From assembly GCA_002189035.1 (NCBI GenBank), contig NEEC01000011.1, forward strand, positions 2,356,001-2,420,000: 64,000 bases of DNA, in the 5' to 3' direction. This document shows, piece by piece, positions 1 to 11,845 of the stretch; within the stretch, counting starts at the first letter, position 1, and the number at the start of each line of letters is the position of its first letter. The position numbers and the translations under genes were made by a program. Source of the stretch: Utricularia gibba (Eukaryota; Streptophyta; Magnoliopsida; Lamiales; Lentibulariaceae). Under the pieces are notes generated by a model that had not been told where the DNA came from, made no database searches, and saw nothing but the letters and a program-made list of their open reading frames with translations.

Positions 1-1292
1 TGACCTTATAGGTATCACCCAATCCCAACCTTCAACGTACTGTGTAGCAACATCCTTCCCAATCTGAAAGGGGCAGTGGGTTTAATGTAAAATAACTTCA
101 GTAATCCACAAAAAGATTAGCAGTAAAACCTGCCCCAAACTAAGATCAGGATGAAATGATAGACAATATCACCTACTGGTGTTCCAAAATATGGACGAAA
201 CCATTGAAAACCACAGAAACTTGTTGCCAACTAAAATTTTAAGGAGGATTTAATGAAAAGTATTACCTCATGATCACCACCTTGACCACCTTGAGGAGGA
301 ATTTTTCCAGGATGATCAGGGGGATAAATCAGGACAGCTAGAAGATTTTCACCATCTGGATTTATAATGTCAGTCACATCAACAGAATGCCTTCGGAACA
401 TACCCTTTGGCAGCAACTCTTTATGTCCATTTAAAAATATTTCACCGGAATAATTTATGGCACGAAAGTTGAGATATGCATGCTGGCCCCTCGACTGAGA
501 ATCAGTAAAAGATAAATCATCATTGAGGATCAAGTTTGAGGTTGTGACTAAATGAGTTTTTTCTGAACACAAAGCTTGCTATCCTACGATCAATCTGCGT
601 CTAAAATAAGCTTTCTTTTAACCGTCAATCGCCAGGAAATACAGGGAAAAGTCCAACTTGCACCATACTCGGGTATCAAAAATCAAATATTACTAGAGCT
701 GTAAATGAGTAAGGAAATCACAAATAACATACACAAAATTGAGGCCTGGATCATGATAATAAAAAAAATTGGTGTTTTGTTTCCTGGTAGCTGCTCAAAG
801 AGATACAGAAACAGAAGATGCAAAGCCCAAAAGCGAGAAAATACAAAGAATCTAGCATTCTGGAGAAGTTGTGATTAATCTACAATGTACCAGCTTGGAG
901 TCGAATCTCCTGAAGAACCAGAAAGTATAATACTCCCTACCAGAATCTCCAATATCTAGAATTGCCTCGTTTTGCAAACCATAGAAGGGATCGGGTACTT
1001 GTTTGTTCTTCACAAGTGTTGCCAAAACCCTGGCCAACAAAATTAGGAAAATTGGTAGCTGAAATCCACAGAGTTAGGTGTTGCAAAACATATGTTTCAG
1101 TAAAGTAACCAAATGGGTAATTTATAACAGAGGCAGAAAAGGGCATTGCATCTACGTTCCGGGGATCACAGCCTCCATCCATGGCAGCTGAGCAGAAACA
1201 GGAGGTTGAGTCGTCGTGAGTTCAACTCCCGAAAAGCGAACTTCACTCCTGCGAGCCGCTAACCACCCTTGATCCAATACCATTTTCCCCAT
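1..1292 (-). CDS. EBM: Mannosylglycoprotein endo-beta-mannosidase, 5' part (runs off the window)
   Basis: Glycoside hydrolase family 2 enzyme that cleaves the Man-beta-1,4-GlcNAc link in plant N-glycan fragments; only the N-terminal sugar-binding part lies here. Four exons are visible on the minus strand: 1292-1156, 1029-891, 494-267 and 63-1, all joined by GT-AG introns with phases that agree. The start at 1292 gives [18 protein letters not shown], which lines up with the Arabidopsis enzyme. Diagnostic blocks are [53 protein letters not shown] and [11 protein letters not shown] followed by [15 protein letters not shown]. The catalytic acid residues would lie beyond the window edge. No break is seen in the visible part. 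Confidence 0.93.
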
Positions 1293-2477
1293 TCTTTTCT
1301 CCGTGGCAAAAAACAGCACGATCACTCAGACATCTCCAGCAGAAAAGCTTTCGTAAGTGTACCCAGAAAGCAAAAGATGGCAAAAGCAATGCTTTGTTGA
1401 CGGGACACCCGGGTCACACTTTGAGAAACCAAAATGCGATAAACAAATATGAAGCGAATGTCATCCGAGCATGCTCTGCGTCTAGGTCCTCCATAGGCTC
1501 TTAACTCGCTTCAATGCTGTTGCAATCTATCTGAAGCAGTCTTTATTTAGAGGTTGAAAATCCCATGGACAATCTACATGCGATAAGTGCATAGGCTTAA
1601 ATGTATCGATTCCCCCATCATTACATCCGCCCGAAAAACACCATAATGATAATCTTTCTAACCATCCTTCTTGACTGAAGGAAGTCAAATGAAACACTAC
1701 CGTTTTTATATGGGCCTCCAAAGCCCGACCAAACCCCTTTTTGTCTGTCGTTTGGGTAGTTTGTAGCCTGGCTTTTGGATTCTCATCGGAAACCCAAAAC
1801 ATGCTGTAGCCCAATGAAAGGTGTTTCAATGGGGTGCTTGTTCTTTTCAACTGATTTCGTTGGCAAGATCGTTCATGAAATGAGTCGCCAATGCATTTTA
1901 ATGTCCAGGATGCTGGAATTCCTGCCTAGATTTTATGAAATCACTCAGCAATTCAAGCGTGATATCAATCAGCTTTCAGAGAACAAAGAAGACGCAAGAA
2001 TTTTACGAAACGTCTGATCAAAACCATGACAAGGGAGAGTTCGCTATGACAAGATCCACACCGAGTTCAAAAAAACCAAAATAGTAACAGGAACATGAAG
2101 GTGTCGAGAAAAAATTCAGCGAACATCAGAAACTGACAAAATTCACTGTCGAATCAACTCAACTCCTCAGATTGACCGTCGGAATCGGATCGCAGTGTTC
2201 AACTGCTCTTAAACTGATTCTCGAAGATGAAAACTCAACTCCGTTTTCGTATTTATATTCATATCATGGACCGCCACACCAGCATTAGCTCGCTATTGGG
2301 CTTGTTCGTTATCCAGGCCCAAACACCAGATCGCAATTCAATCCAAGCCCAACGAAAGATATAGAACAAAAAATAACATTAAAATATAAGAATAAAAAAT
2401 AAAAATGTATTCATAATATAATTTTATTATCTCATAAAATACAATATTAGTATAAAACATCCCACTCCGACAAAAGC
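1293..2477. other. Non-coding stretch upstream of EBM
   Basis: No conserved protein is recognisable. It holds the EBM 5' flank near 1293-1500 and a stretch with short open frames on both strands around 1527-2017 that lack an ATG at their ends and match no family I know. GGGCTT/GGCCCA-type motifs near 2298-2352 could be promoter elements. The part from 2380 is AT-rich. Confidence 0.5.
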
Positions 2478-2796
2478 TCAGCAATAGCAATGGCAATAGT
2501 GATTGGGAGGCTTGTGATGGAAGACCTTGCAAAATCCCCCCTTCCCACATTCACTCTGGAAGCATAGCTCATTGCATCTTTCATCATCCAAATGCGGGTC
2601 GCATGATCCGATATGGTTGTCGTAGCAGCATTTCAGATCATTTGCCGAAACATACACTAGAAAAAAAAACAATATATATCATAATCTAAATTCTAAACTC
2701 TAAATTATAGTAACGTTACATATGAAATACATTTTATTTACCTGTAGAAAAAATGAAGAGCGCAATGAACAACACCATCAAAGACTTGAACGCCAT
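2478..2796 (-). CDS. Defensin-like (DEFL/LCR-type) secreted cysteine-rich peptide
   Basis: Two exons, 2796-2742 and 2656-2478, encode a 77-residue precursor. Exon 1 is a hydrophobic signal peptide (MAFKSLMVLFIALFIFSTG), and a phase-1 intron separates it from the mature peptide; this is the classical layout of plant defensin-like genes. The mature part carries ten cysteines: CC pair, GSC, RC, LC, EC, the GKGGFC block and a closing CHCYC. The GKGG-C and C-x-C-x-C ends are typical of LCR/DEFL peptides, which act as antimicrobial or signalling peptides outside the cell. The exact subgroup cannot be assigned. A TA-rich TATA box lies about 45 bases upstream of the start. The gene is easily missed because each exon is short. 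Confidence 0.85.
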
Positions 2797-2840
2797 GGCT
2801 CTTTGTGTTGTGTGTGTGTGTTTTTTTAACCGCATGGTGA

Positions 2841-2854
2841 TATATATATATATA
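2841..2854 (-). promoter_or_regulatory. TATA-box / (TA)7 run of the defensin-like gene
   Basis: An uninterrupted TA run 45-58 bases upstream of the start codon at 2796 on the minus strand. It is both a microsatellite and the only TATA candidate at the right distance. Confidence 0.5.
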
Positions 2855-3478
2855 GTGAGGATTAGTGATGGTAATGGTGAGTAAACAAGGGAGAGGGCAT
2901 TTAGGAATATTTATTTCGATTTATTGCCATTTTTGCACGTTGGTATAGACAGCAAAATGATGCCAGAAAAGGAATATGGTAAAGTGGACTAAATTACAAA
3001 CCTTAACCAAGACATCTATTGTAATAAAACGCCATTATTTATAATGCCTTATGGTACATTAATTGGAAAATTAGTTTCTAGTCAACACTCATTTATAATC
3101 ATACTATTTTTGTACAAGGGTTGCTTCAAAGAAAAAGATCAAATCATTCCATTATTGTCCCATACTTGATTTTTACCAAATTTATTTAATTCTGCTTTGT
3201 AAAAAATATTCATCATTTTTTAAAATAAAAATATTATTTTAAAACACTTTTTCCCAAAAATAGAAACTACTATAAATGGAAAGTGTATCAGCCGCTACCT
3301 CCTTGCTACGGGGGCACTGTCAAATAAAAACTGCTAGCTAGGCATAAGAATAGGGTGGCGGCGGCGCCGCTGTGTGTGAGAAGCTCACCTGGGAGGAGCT
3401 TCCTCTAAAAGGGAGGTATTTACAGGAAGCAGGTGACCTGGGAGGAGCTCCCATGGCGCTCTGTGAGAAGTTCTCTGC
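2855..3478. other. Intergenic stretch between defensin-like gene and helicase
   Basis: AT-rich DNA with no gene recognised. The stretch 3360-3478 is GC-richer and probably belongs to the helicase 3' untranslated region; it contains two near-copies of the word ACCTGGGAGGAGCT (about 3388 and 3438). Confidence 0.45.
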
Positions 3479-6400
3479 TCAGTGTGAGCGATGGGAGCGT
3501 CTCTTCGGCCTCCTCTGCTTGCCGAGGAGCTTCAGCATGTTGTCCGTGACATCTGGAGGAGAATTGTCGTCTTCATCGGCCCTTGTGTCGGATGTTTGAG
3601 TCAGCCATGCCAGAGCCTCCACGGCAGCGTCCTTCTCTGCAAGTATCTTGCTCCTCTTGGGCTTCCCCACGAACTGCATGCCTTTGAATTCCACCAGACC
3701 TCTGAACTGGTTTGTTTTCAAATGCTTTGTTTTGTACTTGGGAGGTGAGTGACCAGCTCTCTGCAGGAGTGTCTGGAGCAAGCCCTTCGGGTTTGATCCG
3801 TCGTTTGTGAGCCGTTCCTTCTCCGGTGAGGAGGGTTGCTTCGGTTTTGTAGTCTGGCGGCCGAAAACAAACCTCCCTTCGCACTGGTCACCACTCACCA
3901 GCTCTTGAACGGCGAGCATGAGGTACTTGCCTTCCTTGTGAATGTCGACGTTGGGATACTGAAGCTGCATGTTTAGGTTCGCAGATGAAACATTACAGCA
4001 CAGTTGAACATTCTTCCAACGATAAAAGCGCAGAGAACTGTTGGCAATCCAATAAAGCAAATCCATGTCACAGGTATGTTACCTTCCGCAGCAGAAGATT
4101 ATCAAGTTCCTCCCTCAGTTTCACATAGCACTCTGACAAGCTTGGGTCCATGAAAAACTCAAGATGTCCATCCAGCATTTTCAAGTGTCCAGACTGAAGG
4201 AAACAAGCTTGGACCTTGAAATACAAATCCAGTAGAAAGATGTCGCAAAATAGGAATGACATGGAAGTTACCGTGGAGCTGTTGTCTATTTTACCACCAA
4301 AGAGCAGCAAGATAGAGTCTGACACGCCAGTAGAATCCCTTATGAAAACAGCATTGACCTTCACCTTTTCCCCGAATACCAACCACGGATACTGTATCGT
4401 TTGATAACGTGCATTCACAGAGTTCTGAATCACAACAAGTTTAGAAGGATTTCAGCACTACAGTCGTGTAGACGGATAGTTGTTTATGTTTAAAACTTAA
4501 TTTAGCCACAGTGTGAGAAAATCAAATAAATAATGTCAGAATGAGAGTTAAATCAGATACGAGCAAAAAAAGACAGGATTTAATGGGACTTGAAAGGAGC
4601 AATTCAATGGTCTTGGGAACATACCGCGTAGAGCAAGACCTGCCCATCATCAATTGTTTTGAAAGACATTGAGGTTTCCCGTTGCTGTTCAACAAAAATG
4701 CGCATAAAAACATGCAGGGGAAAAAATATATGGAATCAACACTTTTTGGAAAGAAAAAGGGGCTTACCACAACAGATACAATTCCAGGAAAGAGACCAGA
4801 ACATATAACTGCCCTGACCAAGGACTGGTTGTGGCTCAGTTGGTTGTTACTCGCTGCATCAGCCTCTAAAAGGCCAGCATCTTTTAAAATGTAGGAAAAC
4901 TGTTTTCGAAGAGAATGGATTGCTTGAAGGGTTTGAATGGACAGGAAGTTACTCCAGCAATACTCATAAGCAGAGCCTTCTCTCTCTGCATCTTTCCATC
5001 CTTCATATGCACGAACAAGGGCCATGTGATCACTATAGTCCTTAGCTGAGAATTTGGACTTTGCAGAGCCAGCTACCTGAATAAATACGAGAGAGAAATC
5101 AGCCTGGTCATAGTCTATCTCGTATAGTTAATACCACTTGCAGCATCTACTATAACGTCCGTGTGAATAATCGTCAAACTTGCTGCCTTTAACATGAGCA
5201 TAGAAGAAAGAGACAAATTGGGAATACACAGCTGATCATATGATGAATGTTAATGAGAAATTACTGCACAAGAAAACAATCAACATGTCAAATGTGAAAG
5301 AGCAAATGCTTTTAACTCACATCTTTTTTGTCTTGAGGTAGAAGAAAAGGATCCCGCACACTTAGACCCGAAACAATTGTCAATATGGGATCAAAGCAAT
5401 TAAATATAGCACCCATTATGAGCATTTTCCCCAGTTTTGGATCAACAGGCAGAATGGCCAAGTACTTACCTGATAAAAATATCAGGATTAGCTATTAACG
5501 AAGAATTGAGAAACCACGTAGAATTGAGGTCAAAATGAAGTGGAAATACTTCATGTACCAAGATGTGTAAGATTCTCGTTGTCATCCAAGGCCCCTATCA
5601 TCTTCAAAAAATCAACAGCATTTTGCACCTGACATCATGTCAACATGATCGTTATAGACACTTTCAGTGCCCTAGGACTGTAATTTAAATGAAAATCAGT
5701 TCAGGTTATATAAATATGCCTCGACAGGTTTTCAGCAGCATCAAGCCTTAGTATCAAACAATTGAAACAATGAAAAGTGGCATAAATGTACCATGAAGCA
5801 TTGACAAAGAGAGTTAGGCTTCCATGATTTCTAATGAGCGATTGGTAAAAAAACCATGTCTTGCTAGTTGTTTCCATCACAATGAGTACATATTATTTTT
5901 TTATTCATGGTAAGGAGAGAACATAGGAGGTTGTACTGTTCCAAAATGGGGAGATGAAACTCCATAAAGAAATGGCAATAGAAAAACCAAATTCTTACAG
6001 CCAACGGTTTAGGTGGTTGCAATGCAGCAGACAAAAACGCCCCAATGCTTTCAACTTGCAAGCTTTTTATTTGCAAGCAGAGGGAGTTCAAAGGTGTTCG
6101 TAATAGTTCAGGAAGCTGATAGTCTTCAAAGGCTTCGTGAACACATCGTGGGTATAGATGGTAGCAATCACCTGGCTGCACCCTTCCAGCCCTGCCCCTT
6201 CTCTGGAACCGAAATTTAAATTGAACAAGAAGAAATTATTTAGTCCCTTGAAATTAAAATTATACAGTTTTTACACAAAATATGACAACAAAAATGAGTA
6301 AACCTGCAATCAAAGCATAATCTAGTAATTCATCTAATATTTCAATATGAACATCCGATGGTATAAAACCAGGAAAGCAAAAGGAATTCTACTACAATGT

Positions 6401-9400
6401 CAGTGAGAATTTCATAGAACAGTTTCAGCTCTTTCTCAGAAAATCACAAAACCAAAACCCTCACCTGCCGAGCTGAAGCTTTGGATATCCAAGAAGGGAG
6501 CAAACATGGAGTGTTATTTAGAGCATCATAAGTGGTCTCCTTTGCTTTTCCACAGTCAACCACGAAGACTACGTCATTTATTGTGATGCTAGCCTCAGCC
6601 ATGTTGGTGGCAAGCACAATCTTGCGAACATTGGCTGGCGGGTTGTCAAATATGAGTTTCTGTGGCACCAAAAACAGATAATTGAAACAGAAAATAGAAG
6701 TACTACATAAATAGTTTACATTTTGCAGTAGAACAAAACTGAAATTCATATTGTCCAAATGCTGGTAGTTATATATTCTGAAACTCCTCAAATAAATAGT
6801 GGGATGAAAAGAAAAGTATAGTTCTACCACCGAGTAGTTTTCTTCTAAATACCATCCACATCACCAAAAATGATCAAACAACCACGCACTATTTCATTGA
6901 ACCTCAAAAAATAATGATACAAAGAGAGCAGTCTCGCATAAATGAAAAGAAAACGTGTAAAGTCTATAAAAACTAAGAATAACCTGTTCAGAAGTTGCCA
7001 TGGACCCATGGCATGTAAGAAGCATGACCCTGTTGGGGTCTCCTAGCAGAGGGTGTGCCTTTAACTGATCCCTCAAGCTACTGATGTCTTCCCAGCCTGT
7101 CATAAATACTAAAATTGCACCTGGGCGTTCCTTGCGACATATATGGCACAACACAGCCTCAATGAGGTTGAATCCCACATTGTCTGGCTTCCAGCATGCC
7201 ATTGACTCACGCACCCTAGGGCTAAAGTTCTCAAAATTTGAAGCACTTAGGGCTTCCTGCTCAAAATGAAATGGGATAGGAAATTTCTATTCAATTCATG
7301 CATTCATGAGGATCCGAAAACGCTCAACAAAACATGAACATATAACCGTCCATTTCAGAAATCTAAGATCAGCAATCAAATGCATTTTGTATAAAAATTC
7401 AGGCAAATCATTATAAATCTTCCTGCATGCCCATTGCCTACAAATTTCTCATGGGGAAGGAAAACAAAATGATCACATCAACATGAAATTATAAAATGGT
7501 TATACTAGAAGGAAATTTGAGGAAAAGGTTTCTTACCTCAACCAAAGTACTTATCTGATTCCCTTTCTTCCTTGGTGCTAGCTGCCTCTGGGTTTTCCAC
7601 AATTTGTCTTGACCATAATCATCTAGCTGGTTGAATGACGTCAACTTGTATCCAGTCATTTCCAGTATATCTTCTAGGAAATGGGTTCTCACGGGATAGG
7701 TGAAGCCCTGTTCACATAAAAATTTTGTTTGCACATAGATCTCAAGACATGACAGTAAGCGCTGATCAATACATGAAGGAATTGTACGTGGCATCCAAGA
7801 AAAAAGGTTGTACATAAAAATGGCAAGCATACCTAGTGAGGAGTAACATTCTAAAAACAATAATTATCTTCCAGAAGAAACATAAGAATTGAATAATATA
7901 AATTATCAGATTCTATCTTGAGAATTAGAAGTACATGCTTGTATGGGGAAATCACTCTAAGGCAGTTAAGTAATGTAAATCAAATTAACACCAAAAATAC
8001 TTTGAAATTCATAGATACAAATTGAGCTTACAGGAATGTGAATCATCGGCGCTCCAGAAAAATAACTAGAAAACAATTTGGCATTAAGAGTGGCACTCAT
8101 CAAGATTAATCTCAAGTCTCGCCGCCGAGGGAGAAGGTCCTTCAAGACAATCAACAGAAAGTCTGGTAAAGAAATACTTTGTTAATTATCAAGGAATTTC
8201 GCGGAAGCCAAAAAAAAAAAAAACTAGCATAAACGATATCAACAAATCTATTAACCTTCATTCATGCCTCTCTCGTGGATTTCATCAACAAAAACATGTG
8301 TTACACCATCTAAATTCCTATCACTCAAGAGCCTGCGCAGCAAAATCCCGCTGGTACAAAAAAGAAGATGTGTGCCCTTGCCTTTCATGCCTTCTAAGCG
8401 TACTTTATAACCAACCTATCCAATGAACATCAATTAAAACAGCGAACATGAAAAATTCCAAAACATGCTGCCATATTCAATAGAGAAAAAACATATAAGT
8501 GAAATTTAATGAAGGAAAGCACGAGATCATAAAGCACTTCATACAGAGTCTCCAAGGAGTTCTCCCCTTTCGAATGAAACTCTTTCTGCAACAGCGATAG
8601 CAGATATCCTTCGAGGTTGTGTACAGATAATGTTACAAAAGGCTCCACGCCCAGACTCTATTTCAGACTCCAGAATATACTGGGGAAGCTGGGTTGTCTT
8701 ACCACATCCAGTCTCTCCAGAAATGACTACTACCTATTGTTACGAGAAGAAAATAAACAAGTGGCAAGAAAAATCATGTGATAGCTTCAATTTAACTAAA
8801 ACCTGATTTCTTGCAATTGCCTGGAGAAGAGCTTCCTTCTCCTTAAAGGCTGGGAGAGAGTCCCTGAGATTTAGCATGTTTCTACCTTCAGGTGATTCCT
8901 ATATTTTTAGCACATAAATACGAGGTAGCATGGCCATAGGCTAGCAATAATACTTTCGAATATCAGATACATTGACATATGCCATAAAATTACCTGATAG
9001 GCTCTTTGCTTATTGCGCATGCGTAAGCTCTGTCTTTGCAGGACTTTCTCCATAATAGACCCATCAAGGGATGGCCCCGCAAGCATATCAGTCTCCATAT
9101 CATTAGGCACAGAACAAGCCTGCGTCTTATATAAATTGCCTGTAACTCTTTCAGAGTTCACCATTGTTCTGTCAAGGTGCTCCTGGAGTAAACTCTCAAC
9201 TCTTCTTTGCAAGCTTAATGGGATAACAACCTGAAAATGCAATTGATGCATAATTCAGGTCTAAAAGTGCTTCCCAGCAGGTTTTCATATCCACTTTTTG
9301 ACATGCCTAATCGTCTAAAGTGTTAAACTTAAGAGGAAGATAATGAGAACCAGTTCACAAGATGTTTCCATGAACAGTACTATGTGGTGTCTCTCAATAT

Positions 9401-10335
9401 AAAATTGCTTTCTTTTTTATGAAATCATTTGCATAAGTATTGTATCCTTTTGACTTCTACATCATGAAATAGGTTGTCTTTGTATAAAGTACCTGAACTA
9501 GGAAACACTACAAAACACCAAGATACTTAAACTGTGCCCCGGAATGTTGGAGAAAAAATGAAATATAAGTTCTATTTCATGAAATAGGTTGTCTCCAAAT
9601 AAAGTACCTCCCGCTGTGGACGTTTATCATCCAAATCCGGCCTGTAGTTTGGAAGAGCAGCCTTGCTGGCTACTACCACCTTCCCATAAATTTCACTGAA
9701 AAGGAAAAAATAACACATCATCTTAAGCGGATTCAATGCATAAAAACTGCAGAAGTTTCAGAAACGGAAAGGCAGCTAATACCCTCACCAATAAAGCCCC
9801 ATACTTTTGGCAAGTCTAGATATCTGCTCAAAGTCTCTCCTGTCCTTTTTGTCTCTAGAAACAATTTCTTGGTCATTTTCACTTCGTGACAGCATATTAA
9901 GCTTCCATTTCCATTCATCAATATTTGCGACTGATGATGAGGCCTACATTACATGACGTGATGAAAAAATCGAGTCTTGCAAGTATAAAGCACCCTCATG
10001 TAGGAAAAACGGAAAATTCTTCCACTCAACAGAAGAGGATGAATTGAAGTAAACACGCTAGCGACAACCAATAACATAAAGAAAGAAGAAATTACCGGAA
10101 ATTTTTCGTAATCGCATTCATTCTCATCATCTGAGAATTTCTCGATAGCGCAGGCAGAGTAGCGACGCCAAAAGCCAACATAATTATCAAAGAAATTCTG
10201 ATTAAGAACCCACCAACAGTTTTGAATGCTACTCCCAGCCTTACAGCCCGTCACACGGATAAATCTCCGGTTCGTCGCAAAGGCAGCTGATTTTCTGGCA
10301 GCGCCAGTTACGAGAACCCGGATTCTAGAATGCAT
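3479..10335 (-). CDS. DExH-box ATP-dependent RNA helicase (DExH3/DExH5 type) with C-terminal dsRNA-binding domain
   Basis: DHX36/DHX9-like helicase of 1158 residues in 19 exons: 10335-10096, 9943-9789, 9695-9608, 9230-8994, 8898-8803, 8733-8545, 8415-8256, 8162-8032, 7707-7537, 7256-6984, 6659-6465, 6202-5999, 5628-5559, 5469-5321, 5076-4768, 4684-4625, 4424-4272, 4193-4083 and about 3964-3479. All phases agree and there is no stop. Motifs in order: Walker [10 protein letters not shown] (about 278-286), TQPRR, DEIH (about 379-382, the plant DExH form), SAT, the FMTGWED block, [11 protein letters not shown] and RRGRAGR, then HA2/OB regions. The end (about 1055-1122) is a dsRNA-binding motif starting [14 protein letters not shown]. 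The N-terminus is rich in Arg/Ser and poor in acids, compatible with an organelle transit peptide, like the closest Arabidopsis relative (At2g01130-like). The last acceptor may be 3964 or 3958. Confidence 0.94.
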
Positions 10336-10715
10336 TAACAGCTTGAAGCTTATAAGAACATCATGTGTCTTTCATTCCTCTACAGCTTCGGTCCTGGGCG
10401 AGGTTCTTGAAATCACCACCACTCTCCCTTCCCAGTTGCGCTTTTGAAGGGTTTTCGGCCCCGCATTCTTTCGAGAACAAACGTAACATTTTCTGAATTA
10501 AAACAAATATAGGGTAGCAAAATCAAATTTTGGATAGTAATTATTGAAAGTTTTGTGGTTTTTGGGGGAGAAATAGTAATATTCATAATACAGAGGCCGA
10601 AAGGTTAATTTTACAATGTCCTAAAGAGTAGCGACTGCGCAGCCACCACCGTCGAACAGCCGGTTTCCGCCGCCGGTCCCTCTAGCAAAGTCACCGTAAC
10701 TCATAATCCGCTTCC

Positions 10716-11526
10716 ATGGCCGGCGAATCATCATATGCCGTAGAACGGGACCGAGTGAGGATAATCCCTGCTTCTTTCGTCTGGGGTTATTTTTCAAATC
10801 GATTTCTAAGAGAACCGCTTTTTCTTGTACTCAGGAAGGCTCTTCTGACGCTATAAACTGGAATCAAGCTCTTTCCCGGGTCAGTTAATAATCCATCGTT
10901 TTCTGAGGATCTCATTTCGCTATGGGCATTCAATCAACCGTTTCCCTTTTTGGTTGCTTACATTGTGATTTAGCAATCTAGGAATAAATTTGTGTACTTG
11001 ATATCATTTTCCGGTGTTTAGCCCGGAGCATCTGGGTCAGAGGCGGAGGTGACATGGGAAGATCAGCAGAATATCAACAAATTCGGGAGATTGAACAATC
11101 GGTTGCACGATTTAGAAGATGAAATCAAAGCTGCTAAGGTAAGCAAACAATATGGAAGTTGAAGTTGCGTTTCATTCTGTATGCGTGATGCATTGAGCTC
11201 TGGTATGGAAGCAGTATCAAGTTGGGTCCTTCGCTATCATATCTTACCAAATCACTCATGCCCAGGAAGCAAACGAAAGCTTTGAGGATGCCAGCAATGA
11301 GTTGATTCTTACGGATGAGGAAACAGTGCGGTTCCAGATAGGAGAAGTGTTTGCTCATGTTTCCAAGGATGAGGTTGAGAGCAGGATCGAGGAGATGAAG
11401 GAGGTCACCAGCGACAACTTGGTGAAACTGGAGCAAGAGAAAGAAGACGTGGTCGCCCAGATGGCAGAATTGAAGAAAATCTTGTATGGGAAGTTCAAGG
11501 ATTCTATCAATCTTGAGGAGGATTAG
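10716..11526 (+). CDS. PFD4: Prefoldin subunit 4
   Basis: Beta-type subunit of the hexameric cytosolic chaperone prefoldin, which hands unfolded actin and tubulin to the CCT chaperonin. Exons 10716-10754, 11022-11138 and 11266-11526 give 138 residues, close to the 129 of Arabidopsis. Conserved stretches are [35 protein letters not shown] and [11 protein letters not shown] at the C-terminus; two heptad-rich helices flank the beta-hairpin region. Exons 2 and 3 are certain. The tiny first exon ([13 protein letters not shown]) is inferred from a good GTGAG donor in the correct phase; a shorter alternative donor ends it after MAGESSYA. The gene shares a 380-bp divergent promoter region with the helicase. 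Confidence 0.9.
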
Positions 11527-11845
11527 ATTATTGTGAGTTTGTTCAGCTTCTTGGCTTCAAGTATTTGCTTTCAGTATTTCACTCGCAAGAATCAGTTGCC
11601 TGTGATTGTGATGCTTTTTCAGGATTCTGTCTTTCTTGAAGCTGATTAGATTTGAGTTCCTTCTTATGGATTTCTGTATCTAACTGGCAACCATCATCAT
11701 TTGTTTGGAATTCTACTGAGCACCTTAGATTACTCGACAGAGTCACAAAGTTCAGATCTTCTTGTAACTACGACATTCAGAGCAGAAGCTTCTCTCAAAT
11801 CCGAGTCATCAAAGCAGCTTTGCCTGGTTAAGCAAATTGGCTTCG

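Noticed and set aside
1527-2017. Overlapping open frames on both strands upstream of EBM
   Set aside because: Neither frame begins with ATG at its listed start, no domain is recognisable and no splice partners were found.
8241-8300. DEIH instead of DEAH in the helicase as a possible inactivating change
   Set aside because: Plant DExH3/5-type helicases normally carry DEIH, so this is typical and not a loss of function.
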